From assembly GCA_016648135.1 (NCBI GenBank), contig JADDOH010023175.1, forward strand, positions 186,001-250,000: a stretch of DNA of 64,000 nucleotides, in the 5' to 3' direction. The translations under genes and the position numbers were made by a program. This document shows positions 53,956 through 64,000 of the stretch, piece by piece. Below the pieces are notes generated by a model. It was not told the DNA's origin. It saw only the letters and a program-made list of their open reading frames with translations, and searched no databases. The stretch comes from Agrypnia vestita (taxonomy: Eukaryota; Arthropoda; Insecta; Trichoptera; Phryganeidae). Positions within the stretch are counted from its first letter, which is position 1; the number at the start of each line of letters is the position of its first letter.

Positions 53956-54009
53956 TGTAGCAGGAATAACATTAACAGAAATAAGAAGTAACGAAATAAG
54001 AATGACGCT

Positions 54010-54300
54010 TGGTATAGAGTTCCTACTCATCCATATAGATAGATCTCAATTACGATGGCTTGAACACGTATTGCGAATGCCGTAGGAATGTCTATGGAGA
54101 TATATGTACATGGCACTCCAGAAGGAAGGTATCCTGTATATGGCCCAAGACTGGGAAACGCAACAAAGACTACATGGAGATAGCTCGGGTCTTGATTGGT
54201 CAATACGTAGTACGTACCTACCTACTGAAAAAACGGGAGAATATGGAAGCATCTTGTTGATATATTAGATCTCCAATACTGAATGATAAGGTGATATTGA
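54010..54300 (+). pseudogene. LINE 3' end relic
   Basis: IDRSQLRWLEHVLRMP is the conserved 'RWLGHV.RM' block after the RT domain. Further frame pieces follow, and the segment ends in GATGATATTGA-like tail sequence with AATGGTGATGAAG. Frameshifts present. It differs from the LINEs at 11310 and 19320. Confidence 0.5.
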
Positions 54301-55264
54301 ATGATAGATGAAAATGGTGATGAAGAAATATTTTTTATTGGCTTATAATTTCATTTTAATGATGTTCAATGGTCGTAAGTTTGAGTTTTATTGATTATTG
54401 TTTCAATTTTGACAATTTCCTTTGATAGGTGAAGGAATATGTACGGACATTCCTGTCAAGCAAGGATATTCAAGGCATGATACCGCCAAAATTTTTACAC
54501 ATTCATCAAGGGTAAATAAAAATTCGCTATCTTTAAAGGCAATTAGAAATGTCATAACTAAAAATTAAAATTTGTAAAGAAAATATTTAATAAAAACACC
54601 GTATCACGTGTATAGTAAATTGCCAAATTTAATAAAATAAATATGAGTCACAGTATACACAGGTGTGTAATATGAATCATAGTATATATTGAAGGTATGC
54701 AATGGTTTGACCTGTCTATTATTGTTCCTGTTAACTTTGAATGTTAGAAATTCTTTATATAACGTACACTACTATAACAAAATCTTACTAATTATCACAA
54801 ACACTACCAGGCAAGGTGCACTTCTGAACTGTACTATCGCTGAACGATTGCTAAACACCGTTTAATAGATTTCGGAAGCATTGTTGGGGATTTAAAAAAT
54901 ACGAGCCATGATTAATTGATCAGTGTAATTTTTTTTCTTTCAGAAAACGTGAATTAATTGAGTTTTTGGCTGGCTCGTACAGCGGCGACGGTCGCTATAT
55001 AAAACTGTACACAGTGGCAGTAAAAACTAAAATAACGTTTAGAGACAACGATTGGTAGAATAAATCTTAATTATTAGTTTTAAAAAAATGCATTTTTTTT
55101 CGGGTTGTTTCCGTTAATCTTTGGGTGATTTATAGGTACGATGCGATAATTTAGTGGAAATAAAAAATATATAAAAAGGTAGTAAAAAGATTCGTGTAGG
55201 TATGTTTGAAGCCAGTTTGAAGAATTTATGAGCCAATTTGCAGTCCACGTGGGATGCACGGGGT
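54301..55264. other. Unannotated stretch
   Basis: No supported feature. Confidence 0.45.
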
Positions 55265-55432
55265 ATGACAGTTTAACAAAAGACGTAAATATTGAAAAAA
55301 AAAATGCAAACTTTGGTGTTGCTTACCTCCTTAACTGTTGAAATTTCACCTTAAATGTAAGGAATATTTTCTATTCAAAACTTAATGAACAAGACTCCCC
55401 CGAGACACTCTGTACATAGATATGTGATATCG
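55265..55432. repeat. Fold-back family A, right-end fragment
   Basis: AAATATTGAAAAAAAAAATG, TTGGTGTTGCTTACCTCCTT, AATGTAAGGAATATTTTCTA and CCCGAGACACTCTGTACATA. Confidence 0.6.
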
Positions 55433-57639
55433 GAGTATTACATATAAAGCATATTTAATAATGTATAATTTATTCTAATTATTTATTATAAACTGGATTA
55501 GATTGTATGCATATTAATTAATAAGACGAAGGTGATGAAAAACCCGGAAAACCTTCTACAAAATAAATTGAATACGTTGATCTTGGTCAATCATCAGTTT
55601 CAATAACAATATTCATAGATATCAACCTATATCAACAGGTATTATGTTTAACGACAACAACTGGGTGCAGACCTCGAACCAGAAGTCCAAATTTGGGGAG
55701 GGTGAGGGCTAGTTGGATCAATGACATAAGGGCCATAGTGATACCAGCAACGTAGACGATTAGGAGGAAAGGAGTTGTATGATCTGTACTGGAGAACGAA
55801 TCGTTATATCCACTTTCAAAATATAATAAAATACCGAAACACTAAAGCCGAACCAGTGTGTGTATATGCGTCTGGTACAAGGGTACTTAGGTACTAAGAA
55901 ATAGCGTGCTCTGGAAGTTTTTTTTAAATAATTTTCTGGTGAGTCACCTAGTAAAATGGTGTTATATTCAACCACTAATCAAAGAACGTGTACAGCCAAA
56001 TTCATACATGTAGTTTATTTACATATGCGTGCTCATATATACCTTGCTATGTAAATGAAAGTCTCTAATCTTGCTAAAATCTATGTCCTAGATTCTCTAA
56101 TATGTGAATGCCGACAAGACAAGAATGCCGAGGAGGATCTGAACCACATATTTTTTAACTGATGAAAGGTCGGCACCCAATCTCTCCTTCTGGACCTAAC
56201 AGTGATCCAAGCCTCTTTCTCAACAAACAGTAAGCTATTGCTTGCAGATTACCATATTACGTATACTACGATATTACGTATATTACGGTATTCAATTATA
56301 AAAGTTCTGGTAAATTTCTTGTAAGTTAATTGTTTTCAATTCTTTGGAAGTTGTTGTAAAAAACATTTTGAGCCATATCTTTGGGCTAATTTTGGTATAA
56401 ATGAATTTCGGCGTAAACCACACTAAAAAAACTGTGCTTAATGAGAAAATCGTCTTAAGATGACCGTTAAATTGGTTGAAAAACATAAGAATCTCTCATC
56501 GATAGGAGATTAATTCAATGTTTAGGTACTTAATTCCAAATTATTATGTGGCCTAATACATATTTTTACATTTAAATATATTGTAGTAAATAAACATTAC
56601 TCACTTAAAAGTTTTCCATTATAAACTTTTTGTAATCTAATTTATATTCCTTTACCTTCACTATATTTTTTATTATCTTTATCAAAATAGTTTTGAGAAA
56701 TATTTTTGCCTTTTATTTTGAGGTCTTATGCTGTCGCCACTTCAGCTGTTGTATAAATGAAAATCCTTATTTAGTTTCATTCGGTTATTAAAGAATTTGG
56801 GCAATAATCCATTTAAAATATTTATACAAAAACATTGTATTTTATTCTCCGATTCTAAATTTAGTTCATTCATTTTATTTTTATTTTTCTATTGCCTTTT
56901 AATATTATATGCATCGCTTTGTTTTGTACAATTTTTAGATTCTTTAACATTCCTTCGTTACCTGTAAATAATATGCTGGAACAATAATGAATGTGCGGGT
57001 GAATCATAGTATATGTGAAAGGAAAAACCGAATAACTATAAAAATGCAGGTTTGCAGGAAAACCAAAACAAATTTTGAGAATTTCTTTTGTTTACGAAAT
57101 TAAACTCTTAAAGCCTTTTTTTCATTATCAACATTAATTTTTGCACCAGTAGTTTAGTTTTTTGCACAAGAACGTTGAAACATGTTGATTTATATCACTG
57201 CAAGTCATTAGTCCTTTTTCAAAAAAAAAATCTAAATTTAATTTATTTTCTGACTCATCTAATTTTTCCTTGCTAGATATGTATCTAAAGAACAACTCTG
57301 CAAACTTAACATAAAATACGATTTTATTGACTCATTTGGTTGTTCTTTTCGCCCACAGATATATTGATATACTTGTATATTTTTGGTTATAGAGTTTTTA
57401 ATTTTTCCAAGCAGACAATTTTTTTCAAATTTCTTTACGCATATGAAGAATTTTTGTATAAATGTTAGTTTTGAATCTATAATTAAACCTAGATATTTTA
57501 TACTGTCTACGTTTTCTATTTTCTAATGTGACTTTATATGAGGCTCTCATTTTTTTGCTTCCAATTATCAAGCCGTATTATAAAGTAGGTACTTTATAAT
57601 ACGGATTTTTCATGCAGTTAGTAAAGAAAAAAAAATGGA
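55433..57639. other. AT-rich stretch with a possible LINE tail
   Basis: Around 55690-55760 a frame reads RASWINDIRAIVIPA, reminiscent of the 'RW.DDI..IAG..W' block near LINE C-termini, but stops follow and confidence is low. The rest shows no gene or repeat I can support. Confidence 0.35.
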
Positions 57640-57810
57640 TGTGACCACTCCGATCCGTGCCTGCACAACTCTTGCGGTGTAGCTAGTGATGTGCACAATG
57701 GTGCAACAGAATTTACATTTCACCGCTCCGTATAAGCTCACCTGCATAGATCATCGCGAGTGGGAGACTTGCGAAAGGTCTCATGGTTGAGTTTAGCTCA
57801 CCGCAGCAAA
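57640..57810. other. Isolated GC-richer segment
   Basis: GTGACCACTCCGATCCGTGC through CGCGAGTGGGAGACTTGCG. TAGTGATGTGCAC near 57683 looks like a hAT-type end, but no partner was found. Confidence 0.3.
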
Positions 57811-58120
57811 TGTGATGCTATGATATAGTGATTTATATTCTTGTTCTAGATATTCTAGTTCGATTTATATATTTCGAAGAATTATAATCTTGCCATGTTT
57901 TAATTTATTTTTATTTTTGGCACGTTTAAATTTCTTATTTTTAACTGTGTTTAAACATAAGGCGTTACACCGCCACGAGACTGAAATTTAGATATTAATT
58001 TGGTGTTTTTTTTTTAACAAGGATGTGATTAATTATTTAAATGTCTTTTTTGGCACTTGATAAAGTGTATGTACCTATGTATATTAAAATTTTAGGTTAT
58101 TAGAAAATTTATTAAAAAAA
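57811..58120. other. AT-rich stretch, nothing recognised
   Basis: No supported feature. Confidence 0.45.
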
Positions 58121-58392
58121 CAAAATGGCCGCGTCTTGTCCGTATCTGAGATGCAAACATTCCCGTTGTACGTCAGAGACAGAAAAGAAAGTCACAATAA
58201 TTAAGAAATGAAATAATGTAGCGTATCCGATTTGAAAAAAAAAATTTTTTCGTAAAATTAAGAGCAGTTTGTTTATTTAATTTCTTAATAAGTGAATTGC
58301 CTTCTTTTCTTTCTCGGACAAACCGGAGAGTGTTGCATTTCAGCCAAGGCGGAGGAACTCCCGGGGAATGGACATGACGCCGCCATTTTCGA
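58121..58392. repeat. Inverted repeat with mirrored ATGGC-GCGTC starts
   Basis: AAAATGGCCGCGTCTTGTCC at 58122-58141 is mirrored at 58389-58370 by AAAATGGCGGCGTCATGTCC, and the pairing continues with interruptions to about 58225/58265. As a result short frames start MAASCP on both strands: 28 codons on plus (58125-58211) and 33 on minus (58386-58285). The centre is a poly-A/poly-T palindrome. Could be a MITE or an inverted duplication of a first exon. Confidence 0.5.
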
Positions 58393-60049
58393 ATAAAATA
58401 AAAATTTATTTTAAAATTAATTAAAAATAAAAATTAAAATAAATACTTACTTAATAAGTTAAAAAAATATTAATCACCTCTTAAAAATCACCCAATTTCT
58501 ACCTAATTTTTCAGATCCCAAGCTGGTGTAGCCCTTTACTAATTTATAATTTATTTGCACTATTTTTTCACCGTATTTTTACAATTTATACTCACGTATT
58601 TATTATGTTCTATGTATTACTACCAATGATATAATAAACTGTAGATACGTTACAAGCGTGAAATCGTGAATCAAAAATAAGGTAATTGCCTTACTTGCAT
58701 TCGTTACCGAACGGACCGAAACAAAACGCCGACTACGAAAACTACGCCGAAAAAAAGTCCCGGGGAAAAAGGAACAGAGTATCTTACACTATTGTAAGAA
58801 TAAGTATGTTATTTCAGTCACCGTGACTTCAAACTATCTGATTTTTACGTGATTATGCGATTTGTTTTCTCTTTGAATGCGATATTTGCTACATACGAAA
58901 GCCGACTATTATGGGAATAACGTGTCTATTTTATAATACGTCAATTTTTGTGGGAACATTTAAATGGATGGTAGATAATTTTTTATGAACTTTATATTTT
59001 TTATTATAACCTATATATTTTTTTGTTCTCTAAAAAACAAATACGTAAAAATTTTGTAAAGAGGTTAATTAAGTTAGGAAATTTCAAAATGAAAATAAAA
59101 ATGTAATAATATTATATTTCATGTCCCAAAAATACACCGGGCTTAAAAGAGTCGTGTGAAATAACCCAGTAACCATAGAGAATGTTTACAAAAGCAATTT
59201 GAAATAGTATATATCTCTCCGTAACCATGATTTTTTCATGAATTTCAATGGCAGAATTTCAAATGTTTACAACTAGATACCTTCCCTTGCACAAAAACAG
59301 TAATAATTATTAAACCATTTTGATACTTCTATAATGTACAGTGGAATGAAATTATATATGAAACTACCGGGGGATATTAGGGGCGAAAACAATATAAGTA
59401 CTTAAAAGAAAAAAATACGTGATACTTACTTTTGAATAAGTATTTAATATACTTGAATCTAATGCAAAAATGTGTATATTAGGAAATATAAAATATTGTT
59501 CGCTTTTAACCATTTTTTCTCCACCTAGTAGTTTCAGTCGATGAAGGGCATCAACAGAGTGATTATTATTTTTGAGACCTGATTAATATTATTTTTTTCC
59601 AGTCCATAAAATTATTAAACACTAAACAAATTTGTGTACAAAATGAATGCAGTCATCGAAGATTACTAATTTAAAATGTATTGAATTCTAGATTTTATGT
59701 ATCTATCCTTTGACATTATGGTCGAAAAATTCAGTATCAGAAGCAAGAACAGAGCCGACTTCTAACCCAGACAGCAGGCTTAAGCACCCAGAAAGCTGAC
59801 ACACGACTAACGAATGCGAGATGATGATGTCTTGCACCAGAACAAACAATCAAGATCTTTATAGACTTAAACATTTGTTTTCCAGGGCTGTGAATTTGGA
59901 GTTTTCAGTTATGGCATTTTAATGAAATAATAAGAAAATGAAAAAATAAATATTCATAACATGCAAGACGTCATCCTCGCAACAAGGGACCGTAGAAGAA
60001 GATGAGTAATAGCAAAAATTTAATGGTGAAGATTTTTTTTTAGTGGAAT
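58393..60049. other. AT-rich stretch, nothing recognised
   Basis: 58720-58790 is GC-richer (ACCGAACGGACCGAAACAAA). 59740-59830 has mixed composition. No gene or repeat supported. Confidence 0.4.
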
Positions 60050-60325
60050 AGAAATTTATAAAACTGGGAAGACTTCGGTGGCTGGGTCATGTGGAGAGAA
60101 TGTCCGAGCACCAAATACCAAAATCCCTGCCGAACTCAAGCCCAATAGGGCGAAGGAGCTTGGGAAGGCCAAAATTAAGATGGAGTGACAACGTCCTCAA
60201 AGACATCTCTGCCTTGGAGCTTCGGAACTGGAGAGAGCTTGCACTAAACCGAGATGAGTAGAGGAAGATTATTGAGGAGGCCAAGACCCACCAAGGGTTG
60301 TAGTGCCAAGAGTGATGATGATGGT
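60050..60325 (+). mobile_element. 5'-truncated LINE insertion, second copy of the 11-kb LINE
   Basis: From AAATTTATAAAACTGGGAAG it follows the 3' end of the LINE at 11310-12148 almost base for base (GTGGCTGGGTCATGTGGAGA; GGCGAAGGAGCTTGGGAAGG). It ends GTTGTAGTGCCAAGAG and GATGATGATGG. Sequence similar to ATAGAATTT flanks both sides, a likely target duplication. Translation: KLGRLRWLGHVERM, with a TAG near the end. Confidence 0.8.
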
Positions 60326-60446
60326 GATAGAATTTTAAGATGAAATAAAATAGATGAAAACTGTAGTCACGGTATTGACTTTATTGGAACGATCATTTTG
60401 TGCCGTTAGTGCCCACCTTTTATTCGTAGAGTGAGGCAAAAAATTT

Positions 60447-60791
60447 TTGCCGAAAATTTACTTTTTATTTTTAAGTGCCTATTTTAAATATAAGTATGGT
60501 TTTAAAAAATATATAAATGTTTCAATGAACAAAGCATTAACTAGCAATATTGAGTCTAATTTTGCAAAACATTTAATAGAATATGACCATACATTTGATA
60601 TTAACACAGGTTTAAAATTTTTACATTTCAGCTGTAAGATCCCACAAATAAATAATTTAGAAACACTTGAAATTAGGAAAAACGTTAATATTAATTCTAA
60701 TATAATAAATACACAGACAAAATTTATGCATAATCCTATTTTGAATATTTTTCCACTTAACATTCCAACTTCTCCACATGACCCAAACTAA
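60447..60791 (+). pseudogene. Penelope-like element C-terminal (GIY-YIG-type) tail
   Basis: The 114-codon frame contains MNKALTSNIESNFAKHLIEY, DHTFDINTGLKFLHFSCKIP, QINNLETLEIRKN and IINTQTKFMHNPILNIF. The order 'S.FA.HL.E..H.F......L.......LN.LE..EI.........LN.Q.....NPI' is what the last part of Penelope-like reverse transcriptase/GIY-YIG proteins looks like. The GIY-YIG catalytic start and the RT domain are missing, so the copy is 5'-truncated. A hammerhead-like motif follows 117 bases after the stop, as expected for that element class. Confidence 0.55.
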
Positions 60792-60804
60792 TTAACACCT
60801 CGAA

Positions 60805-60815
60805 CCCCCCCCCCC
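60805..60815 (+). repeat. Poly-C run in a C-rich tract
   Basis: Eleven or so consecutive C bases within CCTCGAACCCC...CTCACCCGCCCC (60795-60850), just after the Penelope-like stop codon. Confidence 0.85.
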
Positions 60816-60907
60816 TCTCCCATCACCAACCCCCTCACCCGCCCCTTCATCGTAACACATTTGCTTGGTTTAACTTTTTAAAATTTTTAGTACACAATAA
60901 TCCTGAA

Positions 60908-60940
60908 GTAGGGAATATTGTTCTCGAAACATGTAGATTG
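60908..60940 (+). other. Hammerhead-core-like motif (CTGAAGT-stem-GAAAC)
   Basis: CTGAAGT-A-GGGAA-TATTG-TTCTC-GAAAC. The stem has five pairs including one G-U. The canonical A9 is replaced by T. It lies in the 3' region of the Penelope-like tail and is followed by GTGGTGAAAACAAAGTG and, at 60995, an ATG resembling the start of the next element copy. Confidence 0.4.
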
Positions 60941-61039
60941 TTTAATCTAGTAAAGTGGTGAAAACAAAGTGATTTGTGTTTTATTTTAATAATAATGTCA
61001 CCACAAAGTTCAAGCCTTCATACAGAAGAAGAAAAAATA

Positions 61040-61690
61040 TTCTTCGAACAGTTAATATAAATGTTTGTCGATGCTTCGCAAGTGTTGTGTTTGTGTCTAT
61101 TTCTTTTACTTGAATAATTAATCGTGAGCAGTCACCATCAGCATCCAAAGTCTTCGTGTTCGGATTCTCCGCCGGATTTCCGCATCATTGGAGGGATATA
61201 CGGTATACATGAGAACAAAAGACGTGCCGTTAATTCCTGGGAGACTGGTCCACCGATGAAATAAGATGAATGAATAAAGCACTTGTATCTTCAATAATTC
61301 GACGTCGTGAATGAACGAAATTTACATATTTTAACATCCCATTTTTTTTAATTAGAATCAAATTTAAACAGTTAAATATTCATGTATACTTTGTACATCT
61401 TGCGTGAATGCTTATCATTCTAAGAATTATCTGTTTAAATTGAATCACCATAAGAGTATTTAAAACTGTATTCTAAAGATATATGGAGAGGTACAGCGAT
61501 GAGATATTATGTATTTTATAGTTTTGATAGTCGAGAAAAAAAATTGTGATAAAACTATATAATATTAAATAAATGATATAAATATTGCAAGCATATATTG
61601 TGGAAAAAAATTGAAATGAAATAATTATTTATAATTAAATATTTATCTGACTGAATATACCCATTGAAATTATGATAGGAGTATAACCTC
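61040..61690. other. Unannotated stretch
   Basis: No supported feature. Confidence 0.45.
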
Positions 61691-62219
61691 TAGAGAATGC
61701 AATCCCGAGTCGGGATTGCCCTTTCGGGATCCCTCGATATTAGAATTTCCAATCCCGCGAGATCCCTACGGATCGGGATCCCGAATACTTTTGTGTTTTT
61801 TTTTGGTTAAAGAACTAAATAGCAATTTACGACAATGCCTTGCATTTTTATATCAGCAATTTTAATAAAATGTTCATTGAATTGAATTGAAGTTTTTGTA
61901 GGCGTTTTTCCAAGCATCAATCAGTCAATGTAGTAGAGTTAGTAGTAGTTTTTATTACTATGTTATGTTGATAAAATACAGCAAATATTATTCAAAGCTA
62001 TTTTCATAATTTGAATGTGACTTGAACAAAAGTTTTGTGTACTTACTAAAAGCTCTATAGCCATACACAATTAAACTCACAAAACATAAAAAATGCTAAT
62101 CAATCCCGATAATCTCGTCCGATTTTACGGTTCGGGATTGATCTCGTAAAATGCTTCAATAAAATGCCTCAATAAAATGCCTCTCGTAAAATGCCGCGGG
62201 ATCGGGATTGCATTCCCTA
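61691..62219. mobile_element. hAT MITE 3 (529 bp)
   Basis: Ends TAGAGAATGCAATCCCGA and TCGGGATTGCATTCCCTA are inverted repeats. The flanks ATAACCTC (61683-61690) and ATAACGAC (62220-62227) match at six of eight positions, a decayed hAT target duplication. Many subterminal ATCCCG/CGGGAT repeats. AAAATGCCTC units are repeated near the right end. No transposase. Confidence 0.82.
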
Positions 62220-62227
62220 ATAACGAC

Positions 62228-63234
62228 ATATATCTTTTATTTCGATATTTTTTCAAAATGTATGTTTACGTAAATATAATGGTTCAATATACTCACTGCA
62301 TGACCCTGACAGATAGTAAGAATATAAAAAATTATAAAACAAGAAAGAAATACTACAAATTACACAGGATCTCATGAAGCAATTTCCCAGAAATTTTGAC
62401 CTCGAAACCAAACTCCGTTAAGTTTATCTTAATAAATGTATATCTGTATGCTATACCAATTATATAAATATAAAAAAAAAATAATGTGACTCGACAACTT
62501 CCGTAGTTTCTATCACATTATTTTTTTATGAAAAAAATTCCTGATTCGCCATCGTATTACAAAAATTTAAAAAATTCGTTGATATTGAAACTAAAGAAAA
62601 ATATAAAACACTCACGTATACATATAAAATCTATCTTATTCTTGTAACCAGTACCAGAAAGGACTGAAAACATAATTTTAAAACAGCATGTCGAAACCTT
62701 CACGAATTAAACGTTAATTTTCTAAGATGCATTAAAAATACGGTTATGTTTTGTAGCCACCTACTTGCACGTACGTAATGAAATCTGACTAAGACACAGT
62801 GGTATCGAAACCGGTAGACGTTAAAGACAATCAATTCAGTTTATATAAAGTTTGTTAATTTTTAAAAATTAATAGTATAGCTAATTTTATTTATTGTTGA
62901 TAAAATGTTGGCGCCTCATTCCCAATTTTTAAATTGCAGTAAAATATATAGAGGGGTTATTATCAGATTTATATACATTCGCTTCCAATTCATATAATAT
63001 TACAAAAAACTTATGATATTCTTCAAAATTGTCAAAGTTATTAGAGCTGATGCATTTGAAGAATAACGAATTAGAAAAAAGAGGAAGAATGTTGATCTAG
63101 AATCATTGCTCTTGATTCGTAGAACGCAATAGTTTTTATTGAAGTGTCAGTACCAGTGAAGTTTGAAGGTCGAGTGTCTACTGACCAAAGCAACGAATTG
63201 ATCAAATACAGTATAACATTCTGTGTTTATGGTG
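62228..63234. other. AT-rich stretch, nothing recognised
   Basis: No supported feature. Confidence 0.45.
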
Positions 63235-63660
63235 TAAACTAGCTGTAACCCGTCAAAAATGACGCTACGTTTACATGCTGGTTCCTAAACAATAAGTATT
63301 TACCTGACTGAAATATTTGAACATTTTCTTTATATTCCCCTGCCGGCAGTTAACTGTCCTATTCTTAACCCTAGCGGTTGGGCGGAACATGAAAAGGTTC
63401 GCGTTTTTGCTACATATATGTACTGTATTTTTGACGGGTAATGCAGGCTCGGCTATAGGAACATCGCTATCGTTGCCGCCTTTGGATTTGCTGTCCCGGG
63501 GTTCAAGCCCCGTCTCCGGCCGTTTAATTTCGTTTTTTACCCGTGAGTTCGAACAAAATTACAGACATTACACGCAGTTACGGGGACAGACAGACAGACA
63601 GATGGACGGACGGACAGACGGTCAGACAACGAAATTATTATGTTTGATGGTGTAGGGAAA
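63235..63660 (+). mobile_element. SINE-like repeat family 2, longest copy
   Basis: Starts TAGCTGTAACCCGTCAAAAA and GCTGGTTCCTAAACAATAAG. Contains ACCCTAGCGGTTGGGCGG, then a tRNA-like T-arm phrase CCCGGGGTTCAAGCCCCGTC, then CCCGTGAGTTCGAACAAAAT. It ends in a GACAGACAGACAGATGGACG array and ACAACGAAATTATTATG. The T-arm/B-box match is good but no full tRNA cloverleaf forms, so a tRNA-derived retroposon or composite element is likely rather than a tRNA gene. Confidence 0.6.
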
Positions 63661-63810
63661 ATTAATAATTTCAACGCAAGCGCATGGAGGAAACTTGTGA
63701 GTTTTTCCGCACACCCAGACATTTACCAGACCTAACTTGGTAATAAGTTTCCGATACGAACGGACGTGTTCGCACTGCCCCTCGTGACGGAAATTTATTA
63801 ACAAGATACC

Positions 63811-63841
63811 CTGAAGATGCCTGTTGTGATTCAGGCGAAAC
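63811..63841 (+). other. Hammerhead-core-like motif (CTGAAGA-stem-GAAAC)
   Basis: CTGAAGA-T-GCCTG-loop-CAGGC-GAAAC with a perfect 5-bp stem, followed by GTCGGTTGACG. The best-preserved plus-strand copy of this motif in the window. Again one spacer base separates CTGAAGA from the stem. Confidence 0.4.
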
Positions 63842-63913
63842 GTCGGTTGACGAATGGTCCTTCTGAGGACCAGATTTTGACGCGGGTTACCCCCAAAGAA
63901 AATAATACTAACA

Positions 63914-63932
63914 TATATATATATATATATAT
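63914..63932. repeat. (TA)n microsatellite
   Basis: Nine to ten TA units. Confidence 0.85.
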
Positions 63933-64000
63933 AATCTTTTGAGGCCGGCATTAAACGTAGGGCAGTGTTCATTATTTCTTTTCGTATTCAAAAATTCATT

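Noticed and set aside
53688..53991. Three overlapping ORFs of 68-86 codons
   Set aside because: They arise from the two arms of the family C hairpin, which is why similar peptides appear on both strands.
63480..63530. Possible tRNA gene at CCGGGGTTCAAGCCCCG
   Set aside because: Only the T-arm/B-box is tRNA-like. No acceptor, D or anticodon arms pair around it, and the phrase recurs mutated in a repeat copy at 48.8 kb.
63537..63972. 112-116 codon ORFs on both strands
   Set aside because: They come from the GACA microsatellite (Asp-Arg-Gln runs) and the flanking SINE-like repeat.

Overview
The window is nuclear DNA from an AT-rich animal genome, almost certainly an insect. The evidence is cecropia-like mariner transposons, hAT and PIF/Harbinger-type miniature elements, endonuclease-reverse-transcriptase LINE remnants, a Penelope-like tail with a GIY-YIG-type C-terminus, a tRNA-derived SINE and LTR relics. 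Introns follow the GT-AG rule. I cannot fix the order from sequence alone. No rRNA, CRISPR, operon or bacterial signal is present.

The window is gene-poor. The only host gene I can assemble with reasonable confidence is a two-exon minus-strand gene (CDS 23185-23057 and 21961-21863) encoding a 75-residue hydrophilic protein I do not recognise. An 84-residue minus-strand ORF at the left edge (97-351) and a CpG-rich segment (26590-26830) are weaker candidates. Everything else identifiable is mobile DNA, or AT-rich sequence in which I see nothing.

Layout. 1-5.9 kb: SINE pieces, a 165-bp palindromic MITE and a fold-back element. 7-10 kb: tRNA-Thr-like SINE, an anonymous repeat and more fold-back copies. 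11.1-12.7 kb: two mariner relics around a truncated LINE. 14.2-15.1 kb: fold-back elements. 15.98-17.27 kb and 20.09-21.38 kb: two nearly identical 1286-bp mariners in opposite orientation, the first frameshifted and the second with an intact 339-residue transposase. 21.8-23.2 kb: the small host gene. 28-31 kb: LTR relic, MITE, and a Harbinger-like element carrying a MADF fragment. 33.6-40.5 kb: LINE relic, Helitron-like repeat, hAT MITE in a GC-rich island, more MITEs. 41.3-45.8 kb: polypyrimidine tract, LINE tails, hAT MITE, Penelope-like inverted repeat. 46-54.3 kb: 102-bp tandem array, two LTRs in opposite orientation, hairpin elements, LINE tail. 55-64 kb: LINE and Penelope-like tails, a third hAT MITE, and a SINE-like repeat with a GACA array.

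The most interesting cross-element signal is a recurring RNA-level motif: CTGANGA, a short hairpin, then GAAAC. It appears at least seven times in unrelated contexts. It resembles the catalytic core of the hammerhead ribozymes known from Penelope-like elements, but has a consistent one-nucleotide spacer that the canonical core lacks. No new defence or metabolic system is visible.
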